A DNA stretch of 64,000 nt from Pseudoalteromonas citrea (GTDB taxonomy: Bacteria > Pseudomonadota > Gammaproteobacteria > Enterobacterales > Alteromonadaceae). Positions 38,559 to 48,882 of this stretch are shown here, piece by piece. Both the position numbers and the translations under genes were made by a program. The stretch's first letter is position 1. Each line of letters starts with the position of its first letter. The DNA lies in NCBI RefSeq assembly GCF_000238375.3, contig NZ_AHBZ03000027.1:620001-684000 (forward strand). Reading direction: 5' to 3'. A model generated the notes under the pieces. It worked only from the letters and a program-made list of their open reading frames with translations. It was not told the origin of the DNA and searched no databases.

Positions 38559-39062
38559 TTATTTTTTCCAATGCTTATCAAAAAGGTTTGGATACTCTTT
38601 TTGTAGTAACTTAGGTTTGCTTTTAAACTTTTTACCTTGTGGCGCAAAGTTAACTACGTTGTGGTAAGGCAGCTCTTCGTTGGTTTTTTCTTCGTATAAT
38701 AAGCCTGCCACTAAATCTAACTCATCGCAGTATGGATAGGGTAACGCATCTTTTAATGGCATTTTTGCTAATGAACTAAGTGAATCGGGGTTAGTGATAA
38801 TACGCTCGACCACGTCTGGGCCTTGAGTTAGGAGCCAGTTGCAAAAGTCTAAAAAGTCATACTCTGTATTACAGCCACATGTTACATATGCTGCGCCCCA
38901 AATATCCCAGTGCCATAAGCGCCTGAGTTGTACGTTGTAGTGCGTATCAAACGCTTTAATATCGTCGTTAGAGAGGCTCTCTAATAGTGACTTTAGGTGG
39001 TTATTTTTATCTTCAATTTCAACATCAGTGGTAATGATTTGCCAAAATAAGTCTAAATTCAT
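38559..39062 (-). CDS. DUF4240 protein
   Basis: A cytoplasmic protein of about 167 residues beginning MNLDLFWQIITT, with WHWDIWGAAYV and FCNWLLTQGPDVVERII, the usual DUF4240 landmarks. Function is unknown; the family is often seen with polymorphic toxin immunity proteins. No toxin is visible here. An ATG 15 bases upstream is an alternative start. Confidence 0.8.
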   Translation of the reverse strand: MNLDLFWQIITTDVEIEDKNNHLKSLLESLSNDDIKAFDTHYNVQLRRLWHWDIWGAAYVTCGCNTEYDFLDFCNWLLTQGPDVVERIITNPDSLSSLAKMPLKDALPYPYCDELDLVAGLLYEEKTNEELPYHNVVNFAPQGKKFKSKPKLLQKEYPNLFDKHWKK

Positions 39063-39251
39063 CTTTAATATGTACATTTTATATCTTTGATAAGAAGATC
39101 ATAGCACAGACAGGGCCTTTATTGATAAGGCTATACTTATCGACCTATTGGGGAAATTAGTGTAAATTTGCGCATATTTTAATGTGGGTGAAATACTTGC
39201 ATTAGGTTGAATGATAGAATTGGCCTAGAAACCAAAGCAATAGAGGCATAT

Positions 39252-39773
39252 ATGTTCGATAATGGGTTTGCATGTATAGGGTTAACTAACCCGAAAAGTC
39301 CAAGTAATGTTGGGGCGGTAATGAGAGCTGCGGGTTGCTACGGAGTTAACTCTGTCTTTTACACCGGAAAACGCTTTGATAATGCGCGTAAATTTGCTAC
39401 TGACACTAAAAAGGTTTATCAGAATATTCCACTGATTGGTGCAGACACTTTAGAGTCTATGATCCCATTAGGGGCGACGCCCGTCGCAATTGAATTGATT
39501 GAGGGTGCAAAACCATTGACTGAATACGTTCACCCTAAAAGTGCATTCTATATGTTTGGTCCTGAAGATGGGTCGTTAACGAAAGAGTCGTTAAAAATGT
39601 GTCAGGACGTGATCTATGTGCCAACACAAGGTTGTATGAACTTAGCCGCAACCGTAAATGTAGTTTTGTATGACCGCTTGCTTAAATCTGGTGTGACGTT
39701 TAACAACGATGAAATCATCAGAGGAAGCCGAGATAATAACAATAATATTGTGTTATCGGAATTATTGACTTAA
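39252..39773 (+). CDS. SpoU/TrmH-family RNA 2'-O-methyltransferase
   Basis: A 173-residue SPOUT enzyme. Motif 1 is NPKSPSNVGAVMRAAGCYG, motif 2 FMFGPEDGSL-like (YMFGPEDGSLT) and motif 3 CMNLAATVNVVLYDR. Together they give the knotted SAM-binding site. The ATG at 39252 is preferred for its AGAGG ribosome site; the frame opens at 39207. The RNA substrate is unknown. Confidence 0.88.
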   Translation: MFDNGFACIGLTNPKSPSNVGAVMRAAGCYGVNSVFYTGKRFDNARKFATDTKKVYQNIPLIGADTLESMIPLGATPVAIELIEGAKPLTEYVHPKSAFYMFGPEDGSLTKESLKMCQDVIYVPTQGCMNLAATVNVVLYDRLLKSGVTFNNDEIIRGSRDNNNNIVLSELLT

Positions 39774-39818
39774 TCAATCTGAGTAAAGTAAACAACTCAT
39801 CAAACTAATCATGTAATC

Positions 39819-39887
39819 AAAAGTATGCCCTTAACGCTTAATTTATTAAGGTTTTGCGTTTTTCCAATTACAAAAGGGCATACTTTT
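39819..39887. terminator. nested inverted repeat between convergent genes
   Basis: Perfect 14-bp arms AAAAGTATGCCCTT (39819-39832) and AAGGGCATACTTTT (39874-39887) enclose a second pair AACGC / GCGTT. The structure covers the stop codon of the TPR gene and may terminate both convergent transcripts. The long spacer is unusual. Confidence 0.45.
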
Positions 39888-40871
39888 AATGTTATTTAGG
39901 TTGATTGTTCGCGGTTTCGACTTTGTAGGAAGACTCACAGCAACATTGAGTTGGTCTGCTAGATACACTTTTACGAGCTGTTTAACGCGGCGACTTTCCA
40001 ACTGATCAAACTCATTTTTTAACCGCTTATGAAGGCGATTATCAGTAACAATGCCCCCCTTAGCATTGTATGTTGTATGTATCCAAAACAATAATGCGCG
40101 TTTTGCGCTACTAGGAAATGCATTGGTTAAGGATGAGATAGGATCATATAATCGGTGGTAGTCAAAAGTTTTATTTTGTAATGAATAAAGGAAAAGTAAG
40201 TTTAATCCCGCGGTGATGTGCCCAGAACGGTTATCCTCATTTTGATGCCCAGTTAGGGCACTTTTAAAGTACTTTTCAGCTAAGTTGTATTGCTTTTTGT
40301 CTAATGCAATCGCCCCTAAATTGTTATCAATCGTGGCAAGCTTAATTCTATTATTATGCTTACTGGCTATAAGTGTTGCTTGAGCATAAAGAGATTGGGC
40401 ATGTTTGTATTGTTTTAAATCGCGTGCCACAAGGGCTTTACTATTGAGTAATGCTAAGCGATGCCTTGGGTTCTTTGCAAAAGTGAGAGCACAATGTAGG
40501 CTGATATTTGCGTAATGTGGGTACCCTGAGCGTCTTAGCCATATTCCAATTGCGCTATAAATCGTAACGAGATTATCTTTAAAGTAACGGGAGTGTTTAT
40601 AGATAAGTAATTGCTTAATTGAGTGTTCCATATTGCCTAATTGGTTTGTAGAAACAGATGCACGAAGGGCTAAAATATGCCATCTCATTATGATGTTATC
40701 AGTGTTTGATGATAAATCTGATATGTTGTTTAGTAACGTGAGTGAGCGAGATGGTTTAACAATTAGGTAATCTTCAGCTTCATCTAATATACGCTCAACG
40801 TCGTTAGCCTTTGCGTAGACACATAACGATGCAAACAAAGCTACGATACAAAAAAGATGTGAGATTTTCAA
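39846..40871 (-). CDS. secreted TPR protein
   Basis: A 341-residue protein with signal peptide MKISHLFCIVALFASLCVYA and TPR-like helical repeats (for example KQYKHAQSLYAQATLIASKHN and KQYNLAEKYFKSALTGHQN). It has no kinase or cyclase domain, unlike other TPR sensors in the window. Its neighbour upstream on the same strand is a broken GGDEF gene about 100 bases away, so it may once have been co-expressed with it. Function is unknown. Confidence 0.75.
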   Translation of the reverse strand: MKISHLFCIVALFASLCVYAKANDVERILDEAEDYLIVKPSRSLTLLNNISDLSSNTDNIIMRWHILALRASVSTNQLGNMEHSIKQLLIYKHSRYFKDNLVTIYSAIGIWLRRSGYPHYANISLHCALTFAKNPRHRLALLNSKALVARDLKQYKHAQSLYAQATLIASKHNNRIKLATIDNNLGAIALDKKQYNLAEKYFKSALTGHQNEDNRSGHITAGLNLLFLYSLQNKTFDYHRLYDPISSLTNAFPSSAKRALLFWIHTTYNAKGGIVTDNRLHKRLKNEFDQLESRRVKQLVKVYLADQLNVAVSLPTKSKPRTINLNNIKSMPFCNWKNAKP

Positions 40872-40964
40872 AAACGGACCGTTAAGGTATCAATTAACCT
40901 CATGTTACGCATGTTGCATACTCCTATCGAATCAATTGCTTTTATTTTATTAATGCATACATAA

Positions 40965-41961
40965 TTATAGTTGAGTACGCGCTTTGCGGGCGAGTTTGTT
41001 TTGATAAAGTGCCGTATCGGCATTATGAATGAGCTCATTGAGGGTTTCATCTTCTTGCATTTCACACACACCAAAACTCATTCCAAGCTCAACAGATTTG
41101 TAATTTACTACCTGAGGAACCAATTTTTGTAACCGAGCGACAAAGGCATAAGCATCTGCAATGTTCAAACAAGGAAGTACAAGCATAAACTCGTCTCCTC
41201 CAAGCCTAAATAAAGAATCGTTTTTTCTAATAGAATCTTGGATTAAATTTACAAATTGGACAAGTAGCTCATCCCCTGAAGCATGCCCATAGGTATCGTT
41301 AATTGTTTTAAAGTTATCCAGGTCAATCATGACCACGCTACATTGTTGTTTGTAACGGATTACTCGCTCATGTTCTTTATTAAGTACTTCGAGCATTGTT
41401 CTCCTATTGAGTGCACCGGTTAACACATCGGTGGTTGCTAAACCTTCAGCGGTATTTATAGCATCGTTATAGATTTTAACGATGATGGTGGTCAGCATGA
41501 GTACAATGCATGGTTCGTAAAGCAATGTCAAATGTAAGCTGAACGGCCGTCGAGTAAGACAAGATAAACTAATAAAAAAGAGCTACTAAGCAGGCAATTT
41601 TAAACGGGAACAACAAATAAAGTGAGACGAGAAAAGCAGATGTCCAGATCCCTGCGGCTAATGGCGAACTAAATGAAAGATAAGTCAACATACCACCAAC
41701 GATCACAGCAATAAAAATGCTGTTGAGTATCGTTAGAGGGGAAGTCATTAGCTTAACGGCATTAAGTGCCAATACTGTAATTATGAGTAATACTGAAATA
41801 GATAACCCCCATTGCGATGCAAAGGCATATTTAAATGGGAAGTAACTGATCAGCAGGGCTGTTGTGAAGAAAATGAATGCGGCATACTTAGGATACCTAT
41901 TAATCAAAATAGGCTGTTCTTTACAACATAAGGATAGATCCGAAAAAAACTTTATATTCAT
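40965..41961 (-). pseudogene. membrane GGDEF diguanylate cyclase, frameshifted
   Basis: Two adjacent frames make one gene. The first part (41569-41961) encodes four or so membrane helices and stops at ALFY. The second part (40965-41531) encodes the rest of the membrane region and a full GGDEF domain (TDVLTGALNRRTML, then FRLGGDEFMLVLP). Removing one base from the A6 run at 41574-41579 joins the frames without other change. It is either a sequencing error, a slippery site or a real loss. The GGDEF motif itself is intact. Confidence 0.8.
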
Positions 41962-41983
41962 TAATTACCTAGGTAACGTCTAT

Positions 41984-43765
41984 TTACGTAGATTCATGAT
42001 TAATTAGTGCTAGCATTTCGTGCCATGATATCGGTTTTGACAAATAATAGCCCTGATAAGAGTCACAATGGCGATGTTTTAAATAGTCTAACTGTTCTGA
42101 ATTTTCTACACCTTCAGCAACAACGTTTAGGTTGTATAGGTGAGCCAAAGAAAGGATGACATCAACCATCTTACCTTGATCAATGTTTTTACCATCAATG
42201 TTAGAGGTGAATGAACGATCTATTTTTAACGTATCCACCGGGAAGTTCTGTAATTGACTAAAAGCGGTGTAACCTGTCCCAAAATCGTCGAGTGCCACTC
42301 GAAACCCATATGTTTTTGTTTGTTTTATGATATCAATCGATGTTTGGTCAAAATCAACAAGGGCTGTTTCGGTTAACTCAAACTCTATTTGATTAGGATC
42401 TATTTCCTCTTCAAGCGCCATGGTGTTAGCCATTTTAGGGAAGTGTTTATTCTTAAGTTGCTGTGATGAAATATTAATCGCTAATGAAAATGTGTCTAAT
42501 TGGTTTAACGAGCTATGTTTGAGTGTTTTGAATGCTTTTCTTATCACCATTTCGTCTAGTTGATGTATTAACCCATGCTCTTCCGCTACGGGGATATAAA
42601 CATCAGGAGTATAGGTTGATAACGCATCGTTATGAGTTCTGATCAGTGCTTCTGCGCCGGTTATCCGATGACCTGTAGGGCCGTAAACAGGCATAAATAC
42701 CAAGTAGAACTCGTCATTGACGAGTGCACTTTTTAATAGCTCTACTATGTTGAGTTTTTCTTTTACTTTTTTTGCGAGTTTCGATGAGTAAAAGCGCATC
42801 TGATTTTTAGACACTTTTTTGGCTTCATACATCGCGATATGCGCCTCTTTAATAACTTGTTCATAACAGAATGGACGCGAGCGTGCGGTTAAACCAACAC
42901 ATGCATCAACGCTCAGGGAAATCCCGTTTACGCACTCTATTTTATTGACGCTTTTTAGCAGTTCAGTACTGATTGACTTAACCAGAGAGTAAGGCAAACT
43001 TCCATATACACCCACAACAAACTCATCCCCAGCGACCCGTGATATTACCGTGTCTCTATTTGTAATGTTCATGGCTGCTAGCTGTTGCTCTACCGTAACC
43101 GCAATTTTTCTTAATAAATTATCACCAAATTCGTGCCCATATTGATCATTAATGTGTTTAAAGTTGTCCACGCCTAGACATAAAAACAGTAGGTGACCGG
43201 TGGTATTGCTAACAGTGTGTTCTTTGTTTTTGAGCCATGAAATCAGTTTTCGTCTGTTATATAGGCCTGTTAAGTGGTCACTGCGGGCTATATGGCGTAG
43301 TTGTGTTTGGTGATGTTCAACCTTTTTAGTATATAAAAAGCTAATTACGACAGTAATGGCGATGGGTACTGTGGTTCTTATTATTGTTTCGTAATGCAGG
43401 TGATTCAACGACATGAATAATGCAAGGACACATAATGTAATACTCGAAAGTACCGCAGTCCGTGAGCTGTAATAATAAATATACCCAGCTACTAGGGGGA
43501 AGATATAAATGATGCCTGAGCGGCCCAACTCATAGCACGCGATGAGAACTGATAATGAAAGCAATGAAATTATAATGTTGTTATGGCTTATTTCTAATTG
43601 GTTCTTTTTATACTTAAAAAGAATATAGCATATCGCGAGTAAATTAATCGATGACATTATTGCAATTAAAGGGTTTCCTCTGACTGTATGAAAAGCAGCA
43701 TAAAAAGCAAAGCAAACAGAGCCTATATAGTAGAAGTATTTGTTAAAAGGAACGTCCGCCTGCAT
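41984..43765 (-). CDS. membrane GGDEF-EAL protein
   Basis: A 593-residue protein with about five N-terminal membrane helices (~10-155), a GGDEF domain (DHLTGLYNRRKL, then SRVAGDEFVV) and an EAL domain. The GGDEF motif is AGDEF, still potentially active. The EAL domain has EALIR, the metal-binding DDFGTGYTAFSQL, KIDRSF, EGVE and QGYYLSKP, so phosphodiesterase activity is likely. It lies 22 bases upstream of the broken GGDEF gene in the same direction, suggesting a c-di-GMP operon. Confidence 0.92.
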   Translation of the reverse strand: MQADVPFNKYFYYIGSVCFAFYAAFHTVRGNPLIAIMSSINLLAICYILFKYKKNQLEISHNNIIISLLSLSVLIACYELGRSGIIYIFPLVAGYIYYYSSRTAVLSSITLCVLALFMSLNHLHYETIIRTTVPIAITVVISFLYTKKVEHHQTQLRHIARSDHLTGLYNRRKLISWLKNKEHTVSNTTGHLLFLCLGVDNFKHINDQYGHEFGDNLLRKIAVTVEQQLAAMNITNRDTVISRVAGDEFVVGVYGSLPYSLVKSISTELLKSVNKIECVNGISLSVDACVGLTARSRPFCYEQVIKEAHIAMYEAKKVSKNQMRFYSSKLAKKVKEKLNIVELLKSALVNDEFYLVFMPVYGPTGHRITGAEALIRTHNDALSTYTPDVYIPVAEEHGLIHQLDEMVIRKAFKTLKHSSLNQLDTFSLAINISSQQLKNKHFPKMANTMALEEEIDPNQIEFELTETALVDFDQTSIDIIKQTKTYGFRVALDDFGTGYTAFSQLQNFPVDTLKIDRSFTSNIDGKNIDQGKMVDVILSLAHLYNLNVVAEGVENSEQLDYLKHRHCDSYQGYYLSKPISWHEMLALINHEST

Positions 43766-44195
43766 AGAGTACCAACACCTGATTTAAACACTTAAACTTT
43801 AGTAAACTATTACGTAATAACAAGGAATTACGAGGTTTTTCATTGGAAGTCTCTGAATGCAGATAAAAAATTTCTTCAATAAACCTGATTGTAATACAAT
43901 TTTTAGGCAAAACCTGCAGCGGTGCTAGCCCTAATATATAAGCATAACTGGTAGCTTTGGAGTAAAAGATATAAGAGCCAACTTGGTGTTAATTTGATTT
44001 GTTTATTGAAATAATTTAAGTCTTTTCACTACCTACCTTTTCTGACTTTTTACGTACACGGTAAATATGAAGGTTGTTAGTTTTAAAATACAAACTAAAG
44101 TATATTGTATTCAATTTCGAGTTGGTGGTGTTTGTCGCTAATGACAGCGCTATCTTAATTGGGTTCTTTAAAACAACAAACATGGTGAGAACTAA
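43766..44195. other. divergent intergenic region of 430 bases
   Basis: Separates the GGDEF-EAL gene from the interrupted secreted-protein gene. It contains a sequence at 43905-43962 that partly resembles a c-di-GMP-I (GEMM) riboswitch on the plus strand (see findings). No open frame of note was found. Confidence 0.4.
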
Positions 44196-46025
44196 ATGGA
44201 TATCTTTAATAAGAAGCACTTTGCTGCCTATGCGTTATTGGGGCTCAGTACAAATGCATTGGCGATTAAAACAATTAGTCTAGAACAGTATCAGCAATTA
44301 TTACCTCAGCGAGGCACTAACCCAGATTACATCATTTCATTAGCGGATAAGGTAACGGTCAATTATCATTGCGAGATTATTGAAACTGCTGATGGAGGGT
44401 ATGACATCGATAGAGCAGGCTGCAATAAACCTGGACAGTTTTATAATATTGATTGAAAGAATGAATTCGGATCAGAAATCAATTTGTCTGTTAAAGGGAA
44501 GCCGTCATCGGCAACAATGATAGAGCATAAACTTTGGGCTATTGCATTTGCTCATGCGAGTGCGTCTAGTCGTGTACAAATGCAATATGGACTGAGAAAA
44601 GGGGAGAGCGGTACCTTTGATCTAACTAAACCTTTTGCAACTGGCGAGCGATTTGGTGATTATTTCGAAAGACAAATGAACCCCAGTTATTTTGTGTCTA
44701 AAGGTCTTCAAGAAAGCTCACTAGGCAAAGACTTACCTGCTGGGGTTGATGAAGATGATGGCGTTTTACAAATCGAGTACCCAGGAAGTGCATGGGCAGA
44801 GCTTCAGGGGGTTGTGGGCGGTGGATTTCCATTACCTTATAAAGACTTAGAGCCGCAGACGGTGTTAAGTTCGCATTCTGGGCCTGCACGTAATATCTTG
44901 GGTTCATCTATTAGCAGCGGGTTTTATAACGGTTCTGCTTTAGCGATAGTCAGTGGCTCATTACCATGGAGTCAAGGCTCCGACTCTTCACAAGATTCAA
45001 TGCACTTATTTATTCAACGCTCGAATGATGCTGATGCGTTATCCATGTTAATGTCATTTATGTACAACCGCGGACCTTATGCAGCGAAAGATCAAGTGTT
45101 ACGAACACAAGCGATATTTGACCATTGTGTGGCAATAGAAGAAGATTTAGAAGACGATTGGACCTGCTTTCAAAAGCAGAATGATTTTGGCGCACGGTAT
45201 ATTAGACAGATCCCAGATGTAACAAATACATTGACGCTGGCTGCTAAACACGCTGCAACCAGCTATGATTCTGATCTTAGCTGGTCTGATATTAGCAATT
45301 ATTTAGATGTTCTAGAAGCTTATGGGTTCTACTCACCGGCTGTTACTGAAAAAGCTAAATCTGCAGCGCAATTGACCTTCAATACACTCAGCAGCAGTGG
45401 CGTCATTTCATACCGTTCTGACTTTGGTAAAGTGCTAGAGCAAATCATTGTAAATTTACCTATCTATGAGCTAGGTGAAGGTGGACCTTATGATGAGCTC
45501 GGTAAAAAACAGGTTTATTTTTACAATGAGTATTCAGGAACTAGCCTAGTAGTAACTAGCAATGAAGCAGGTCAAGCCGATATAAATGAATTTGTGTTAG
45601 CTAAAAACAGGGTGGCTATTGATATAAATGGCGCTTTTATACAGTTAAAAACCAGCGATAATGTAGCTGATTGCACCCAACAGGCAAATACCGCATTACA
45701 ACTATTAAAAGCAACAATAGATGACACTTATATCTCTCTAAGCGCGCAAATAACGTCTAAGATTAATGAATCTGGCGAATGTACATTTGAGAGTGGCCCA
45801 CATACGCCACCGCTCCCTGTTAAAGATGGCTACTGGGACTCTAGTAAACTATATAACGACGCAGGCAATATTGTAATTGATGGCATTGATTGTTTTGAAT
45901 ACACAAATGCATGGTATGTGGTTGGTGGGTTGTCACCAAGTAAAGCTTACAGCTCAGATGAGTGGGGGGCTTGGAGGCAATCGTCAGCATTACCAAATAG
46001 CACATGTTTAAGCGATAAAGAATAA
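44196..46025 (+). pseudogene. secreted protein gene interrupted by an in-frame TGA
   Basis: One reading frame of about 609 codons is broken by a single TGA at 44454-44456 (YNID-stop-KNEFGSEINL). The first part has a signal-like N-terminus (KKHFAAYALLGLSTNALA). The second part contains FVSKGLQESSLGKDLP, which recalls the catalytic Glu region of lysozyme-like transglycosylases. The C-terminal YWDSSKLYNDAGNIV resembles a chitin-binding type 3 module. A TGG-to-TGA change at a Trp codon would explain the stop. The downstream part could still be made from a start near 44484. Identity is uncertain. Confidence 0.65.
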
Positions 46026-46086
46026 GTTAACACCCTATATTGTTTTTATTGTATAAAAGCGATTTGTGTCGACAAAGTTAAGTAGG

Positions 46087-46114
46087 AACCACTGTTGCAA
46101 AGCAGTGGTTTTTT
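46087..46114 (+). terminator. rho-independent terminator
   Basis: An 8-bp stem AACCACTG / CAGTGGTT with a T run, after the interrupted secreted-protein gene. Confidence 0.85.
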
Positions 46115-46278
46115 CGTTCACGTGGTATACGCCCAAATATGGTCTAGTTACATCTAGTGAGTAACACAACGCGAGTTTATGACTGTTAAAACAAAAGCGG
46201 TATAGGTAAAGTGATCAGGTTCAGGCTAGCTGAAGTAAGCGGCTCGCTGACTATTTTTTGAATAAATAGGATTATTTA

Positions 46279-46704
46279 GTGAAACAAAATATTATGCATA
46301 TCGCACTTGTTGTAGATGATTATGACGACGCCATTGATTTTTACGTCAATAAATTGCAATTCGAGTTAGTTGAAGATACCTATCAAGTCGAACAAAACAA
46401 ACGCTGGGTGGTGGTTGCCCCACCAAATTCAACAGGCACAGCGCTGTTATTGGCTAAAGCATCAAAACCAAGGCAAAAAAGCTTTGTTGGCGATCAAGCT
46501 GGTGGCAGGGTGTTTCTATTCTTAAATACGGACGACTTTTGGCGAGACTATAATCGAATGGTGTCGATAGGTATTAAGTTTACCCGATCACCAGCTGTGC
46601 AGGATTATGGCACTGTAGCTGTATTTGAAGATTTATATGGTAATTTATGGGATTTACTACAGCTAAATGACGACCACCCTATGGTCAAAAGAGTAGGTCG
46701 ATAA
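46279..46704 (+). CDS. VOC (glyoxalase/bleomycin-resistance) family protein
   Basis: A 141-residue protein with one VOC fold: MHIALVVDDYDDAIDFYVNKLQFELVED at the start and VFEDLYGNLWDLLQ near the end, where His and Glu are metal-ligand candidates. GTG start at 46279. The substrate is unknown; it could be a dioxygenase, a lyase or a binding protein. Confidence 0.88.
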   Translation: MKQNIMHIALVVDDYDDAIDFYVNKLQFELVEDTYQVEQNKRWVVVAPPNSTGTALLLAKASKPRQKSFVGDQAGGRVFLFLNTDDFWRDYNRMVSIGIKFTRSPAVQDYGTVAVFEDLYGNLWDLLQLNDDHPMVKRVGR

Positions 46705-46878
46705 TGGAGCAATAAGGCTCGCGTTATAACGGCGTTATTCTTAAGCTTACTTTTGGTTGACTCTAAGGCTAAAGCCATAGGCTCTATTTGCATAAAGCAC
46801 AATAATTAAGCCTGTGTTAAATGTATTTAGCGCTTAAACTAACGTACAATAACCACTTCTAAGCCTATTCAGATAACC

Positions 46879-47175
46879 ATGTCTATATCAATAAAAAATA
46901 TCTCGGAACCAGAAGTCACGTGTGCAACTTGTAAAGCATGTTGTTGTCGTTTAGAAGTGATGGTGATCACTGATACTGGAGTACCATCGCAGCATTTAAG
47001 TGTAGACAAGTGGGGCGGAGAAACGATGAAACGCTTGGCTGATGGTTGGTGCTCTGCGCTCGATAGAGAGACGTTTATGTGTACAATCTACGATAATCGG
47101 CCTTGGATCTGTCGGGAGTTTGAAATGGGATCATATGAGTGCAAAGACGAACGAACAGAGTTTATGGGCCATTAA
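46879..47175 (+). CDS. YkgJ-family cysteine-cluster protein
   Basis: A 98-residue protein with CATCKACCCRLEV near the N-terminus, then Cys in DGWCSAL, FMCTIYDNRPWICREF and YECKDE. This is the YkgJ (zinc/iron-chelating) pattern. It is a second, shorter relative of the YcgN-like protein at 11630-12133. Function is unknown. Confidence 0.88.
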   Translation: MSISIKNISEPEVTCATCKACCCRLEVMVITDTGVPSQHLSVDKWGGETMKRLADGWCSALDRETFMCTIYDNRPWICREFEMGSYECKDERTEFMGH

Positions 47176-47290
47176 AGCCGATAAGCCACAATTGCTGCCA
47201 TCAAATTTATAATTAATATCCAATGAGTTGGTTCTAAAAGGGGGTAGTTTGATAGAGCTTTATGTTATTAAGACCACCTTAAGCACTGCA

Positions 47291-48597
47291 GACCCTGTAA
47301 ATAATTCTGTGTAACTGCTCTTAGTTACAAGTATTCAGTTAGTCGGTCTTCAAACATAATCATAAAACGGTTTAGAGCTTGCTTCCAGTTATGAATAGGC
47401 ATTGTCCACCTCTTGGAAGCATCCATTATCGCTAAGTACACCACCTTGCTAGCGGATTCATCTGTCGGGAACAGTTTACGTTTCTTGGTCGCTTTTCTGA
47501 TCACACTGTTCAGAGATTCAATAGCATTTGTCGTGTAGATAGCTTTACGAATATCTTGAGGGTAGCTAAATAGAGTATTGAGATTATCCCAATGAGCCGT
47601 CCAGGAGCGGCTGATTTGAGGGTACTTTTCATCCCATTTATCACCAAAGTGCTCTAACGCCAACAGGGCTTCATCTTCCGTTGTTGCTTGATAGATTTCT
47701 TTTAAGTCAGCGGTAATTGCCTTGTAGTCTTTCCATGGGACGTATTTCATTGAGTTTCGCACCATGTGTACGATACAGAGCTGAATTTGAGTTTTTGGAT
47801 AAACAGCGTTGATGGCATCAGGAAAGCCCTTCAGGCCATCTACACACGCGATGAGGATATCATTCACGCCTCGATTTTGAAGTTCGGTGAGCACGCTAAG
47901 CCAGAACTTCGCTCCTTCGGTTTCGGACATCCACATCCCAAGAAGTTCTTTCTGACCTTCCATATTTACGCCAAGTGCGAGATAAATGGCTTTGTTGATA
48001 ACCTGTTTATTCTGGCGTACTTTCACGACGATGCAATCGAGATAAACGATGGGATAGACCGTATCAAGCGGGCGAGATTGCCACTCAACCACTTGTTCTA
48101 AAACAGCATCTGTAACTTTAGATATTAGACTGGCGGAGATATCCGCATCGTACATTTCTTTGAATGTTGCGACGATTTCACGGGTGGTCATTCCTTTGGC
48201 ATATAGGCTTAAGATCTTGTCGTCCATCGATTGAAATCGGGTTTGATGTTTACGAACAAGCTTGGGTTCAAAGGACGCGTCACGGTCACGAGGGACTTCT
48301 AACTGGATCTCACCATCGTCTGTAATTAGGCGTTTAGATGAGTAGCCATTTCGACTGTTACTATCGTTAGTTGGTGAGTTTTTTTCGTAACTGAGGTGCT
48401 CATTAAGTTCAGCATTTAAGGCTGTCTCAACCGTCACCTTGGTTAACATTTTCCTAAAGTCATCAAGATCAGAAGGAGTCTTAATCGACTTAGCTGCTTC
48501 GCGAGCGAAGGCTTCTAGAGCTTTCTTATCCATATTGCTTATCCTCAGCCATTACTGGCTTAATTATAAGCAGATACACAATTTAAATTACAGGCTC
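47291..48597 (-). mobile_element. IS256-family insertion sequence with 8-bp target duplication
   Basis: A 1307-base element. The 29-base terminal inverted repeats (47291-47319 and 48569-48597, 22 of 29 matched, starting GACCCTGTAA / GAGCCTGTAA) flank one transposase gene. The target duplication GCACTGCA is exact at 47283-47290 and 48598-48605. The element is intact and so is probably recent. It marks the left side of the accessory island. Confidence 0.95.
47325..48533 (-). CDS. IS256-family (mutator-type) transposase
   Basis: A 402-residue DDE transposase. The mutator-family signature DVLEQVVEWQSRPLD..VYPIVYLDCIVVK contains the first Asp, HMVRNSMKYVPWKDYK is typical, and the third acidic residue lies in the helix TTNAIESLNSVIRKATKKR. 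Length and order match intact IS256-type transposases. Confidence 0.95.
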   Translation of the reverse strand: MDKKALEAFAREAAKSIKTPSDLDDFRKMLTKVTVETALNAELNEHLSYEKNSPTNDSNSRNGYSSKRLITDDGEIQLEVPRDRDASFEPKLVRKHQTRFQSMDDKILSLYAKGMTTREIVATFKEMYDADISASLISKVTDAVLEQVVEWQSRPLDTVYPIVYLDCIVVKVRQNKQVINKAIYLALGVNMEGQKELLGMWMSETEGAKFWLSVLTELQNRGVNDILIACVDGLKGFPDAINAVYPKTQIQLCIVHMVRNSMKYVPWKDYKAITADLKEIYQATTEDEALLALEHFGDKWDEKYPQISRSWTAHWDNLNTLFSYPQDIRKAIYTTNAIESLNSVIRKATKKRKLFPTDESASKVVYLAIMDASKRWTMPIHNWKQALNRFMIMFEDRLTEYL

Positions 48598-48882
48598 GCA
48601 CTGCATCGCTGAGTTCTTCACTATAGCAGCCTTAGTTTTCAATTCTTAATACAGTGTTATACGCGATTGATTTTAAGTTTTGTAATTGAAAGCCAGGCGC
48701 CAACAATATTTACCACTCACCGTTGTTTAACTTAAATTCAACTTTGCGCAGCTCACCGCTTTACAGTTAAGCGGTGGCATCGAACCGAAAAATTAGGTTT
48801 AATTGCTTCCATCAGAATGCCAGTCGCCCATTGATTTTTTAGCTAGTGACGCCCCCAATTTTGTACTTCGTGAATTCTTGAT

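Noticed and set aside
44454-44456. TGA as a selenocysteine codon
   Set aside because: No selenoprotein-like motif or SECIS-type hairpin is visible just after the TGA, and a TGG-to-TGA change explains it more simply.
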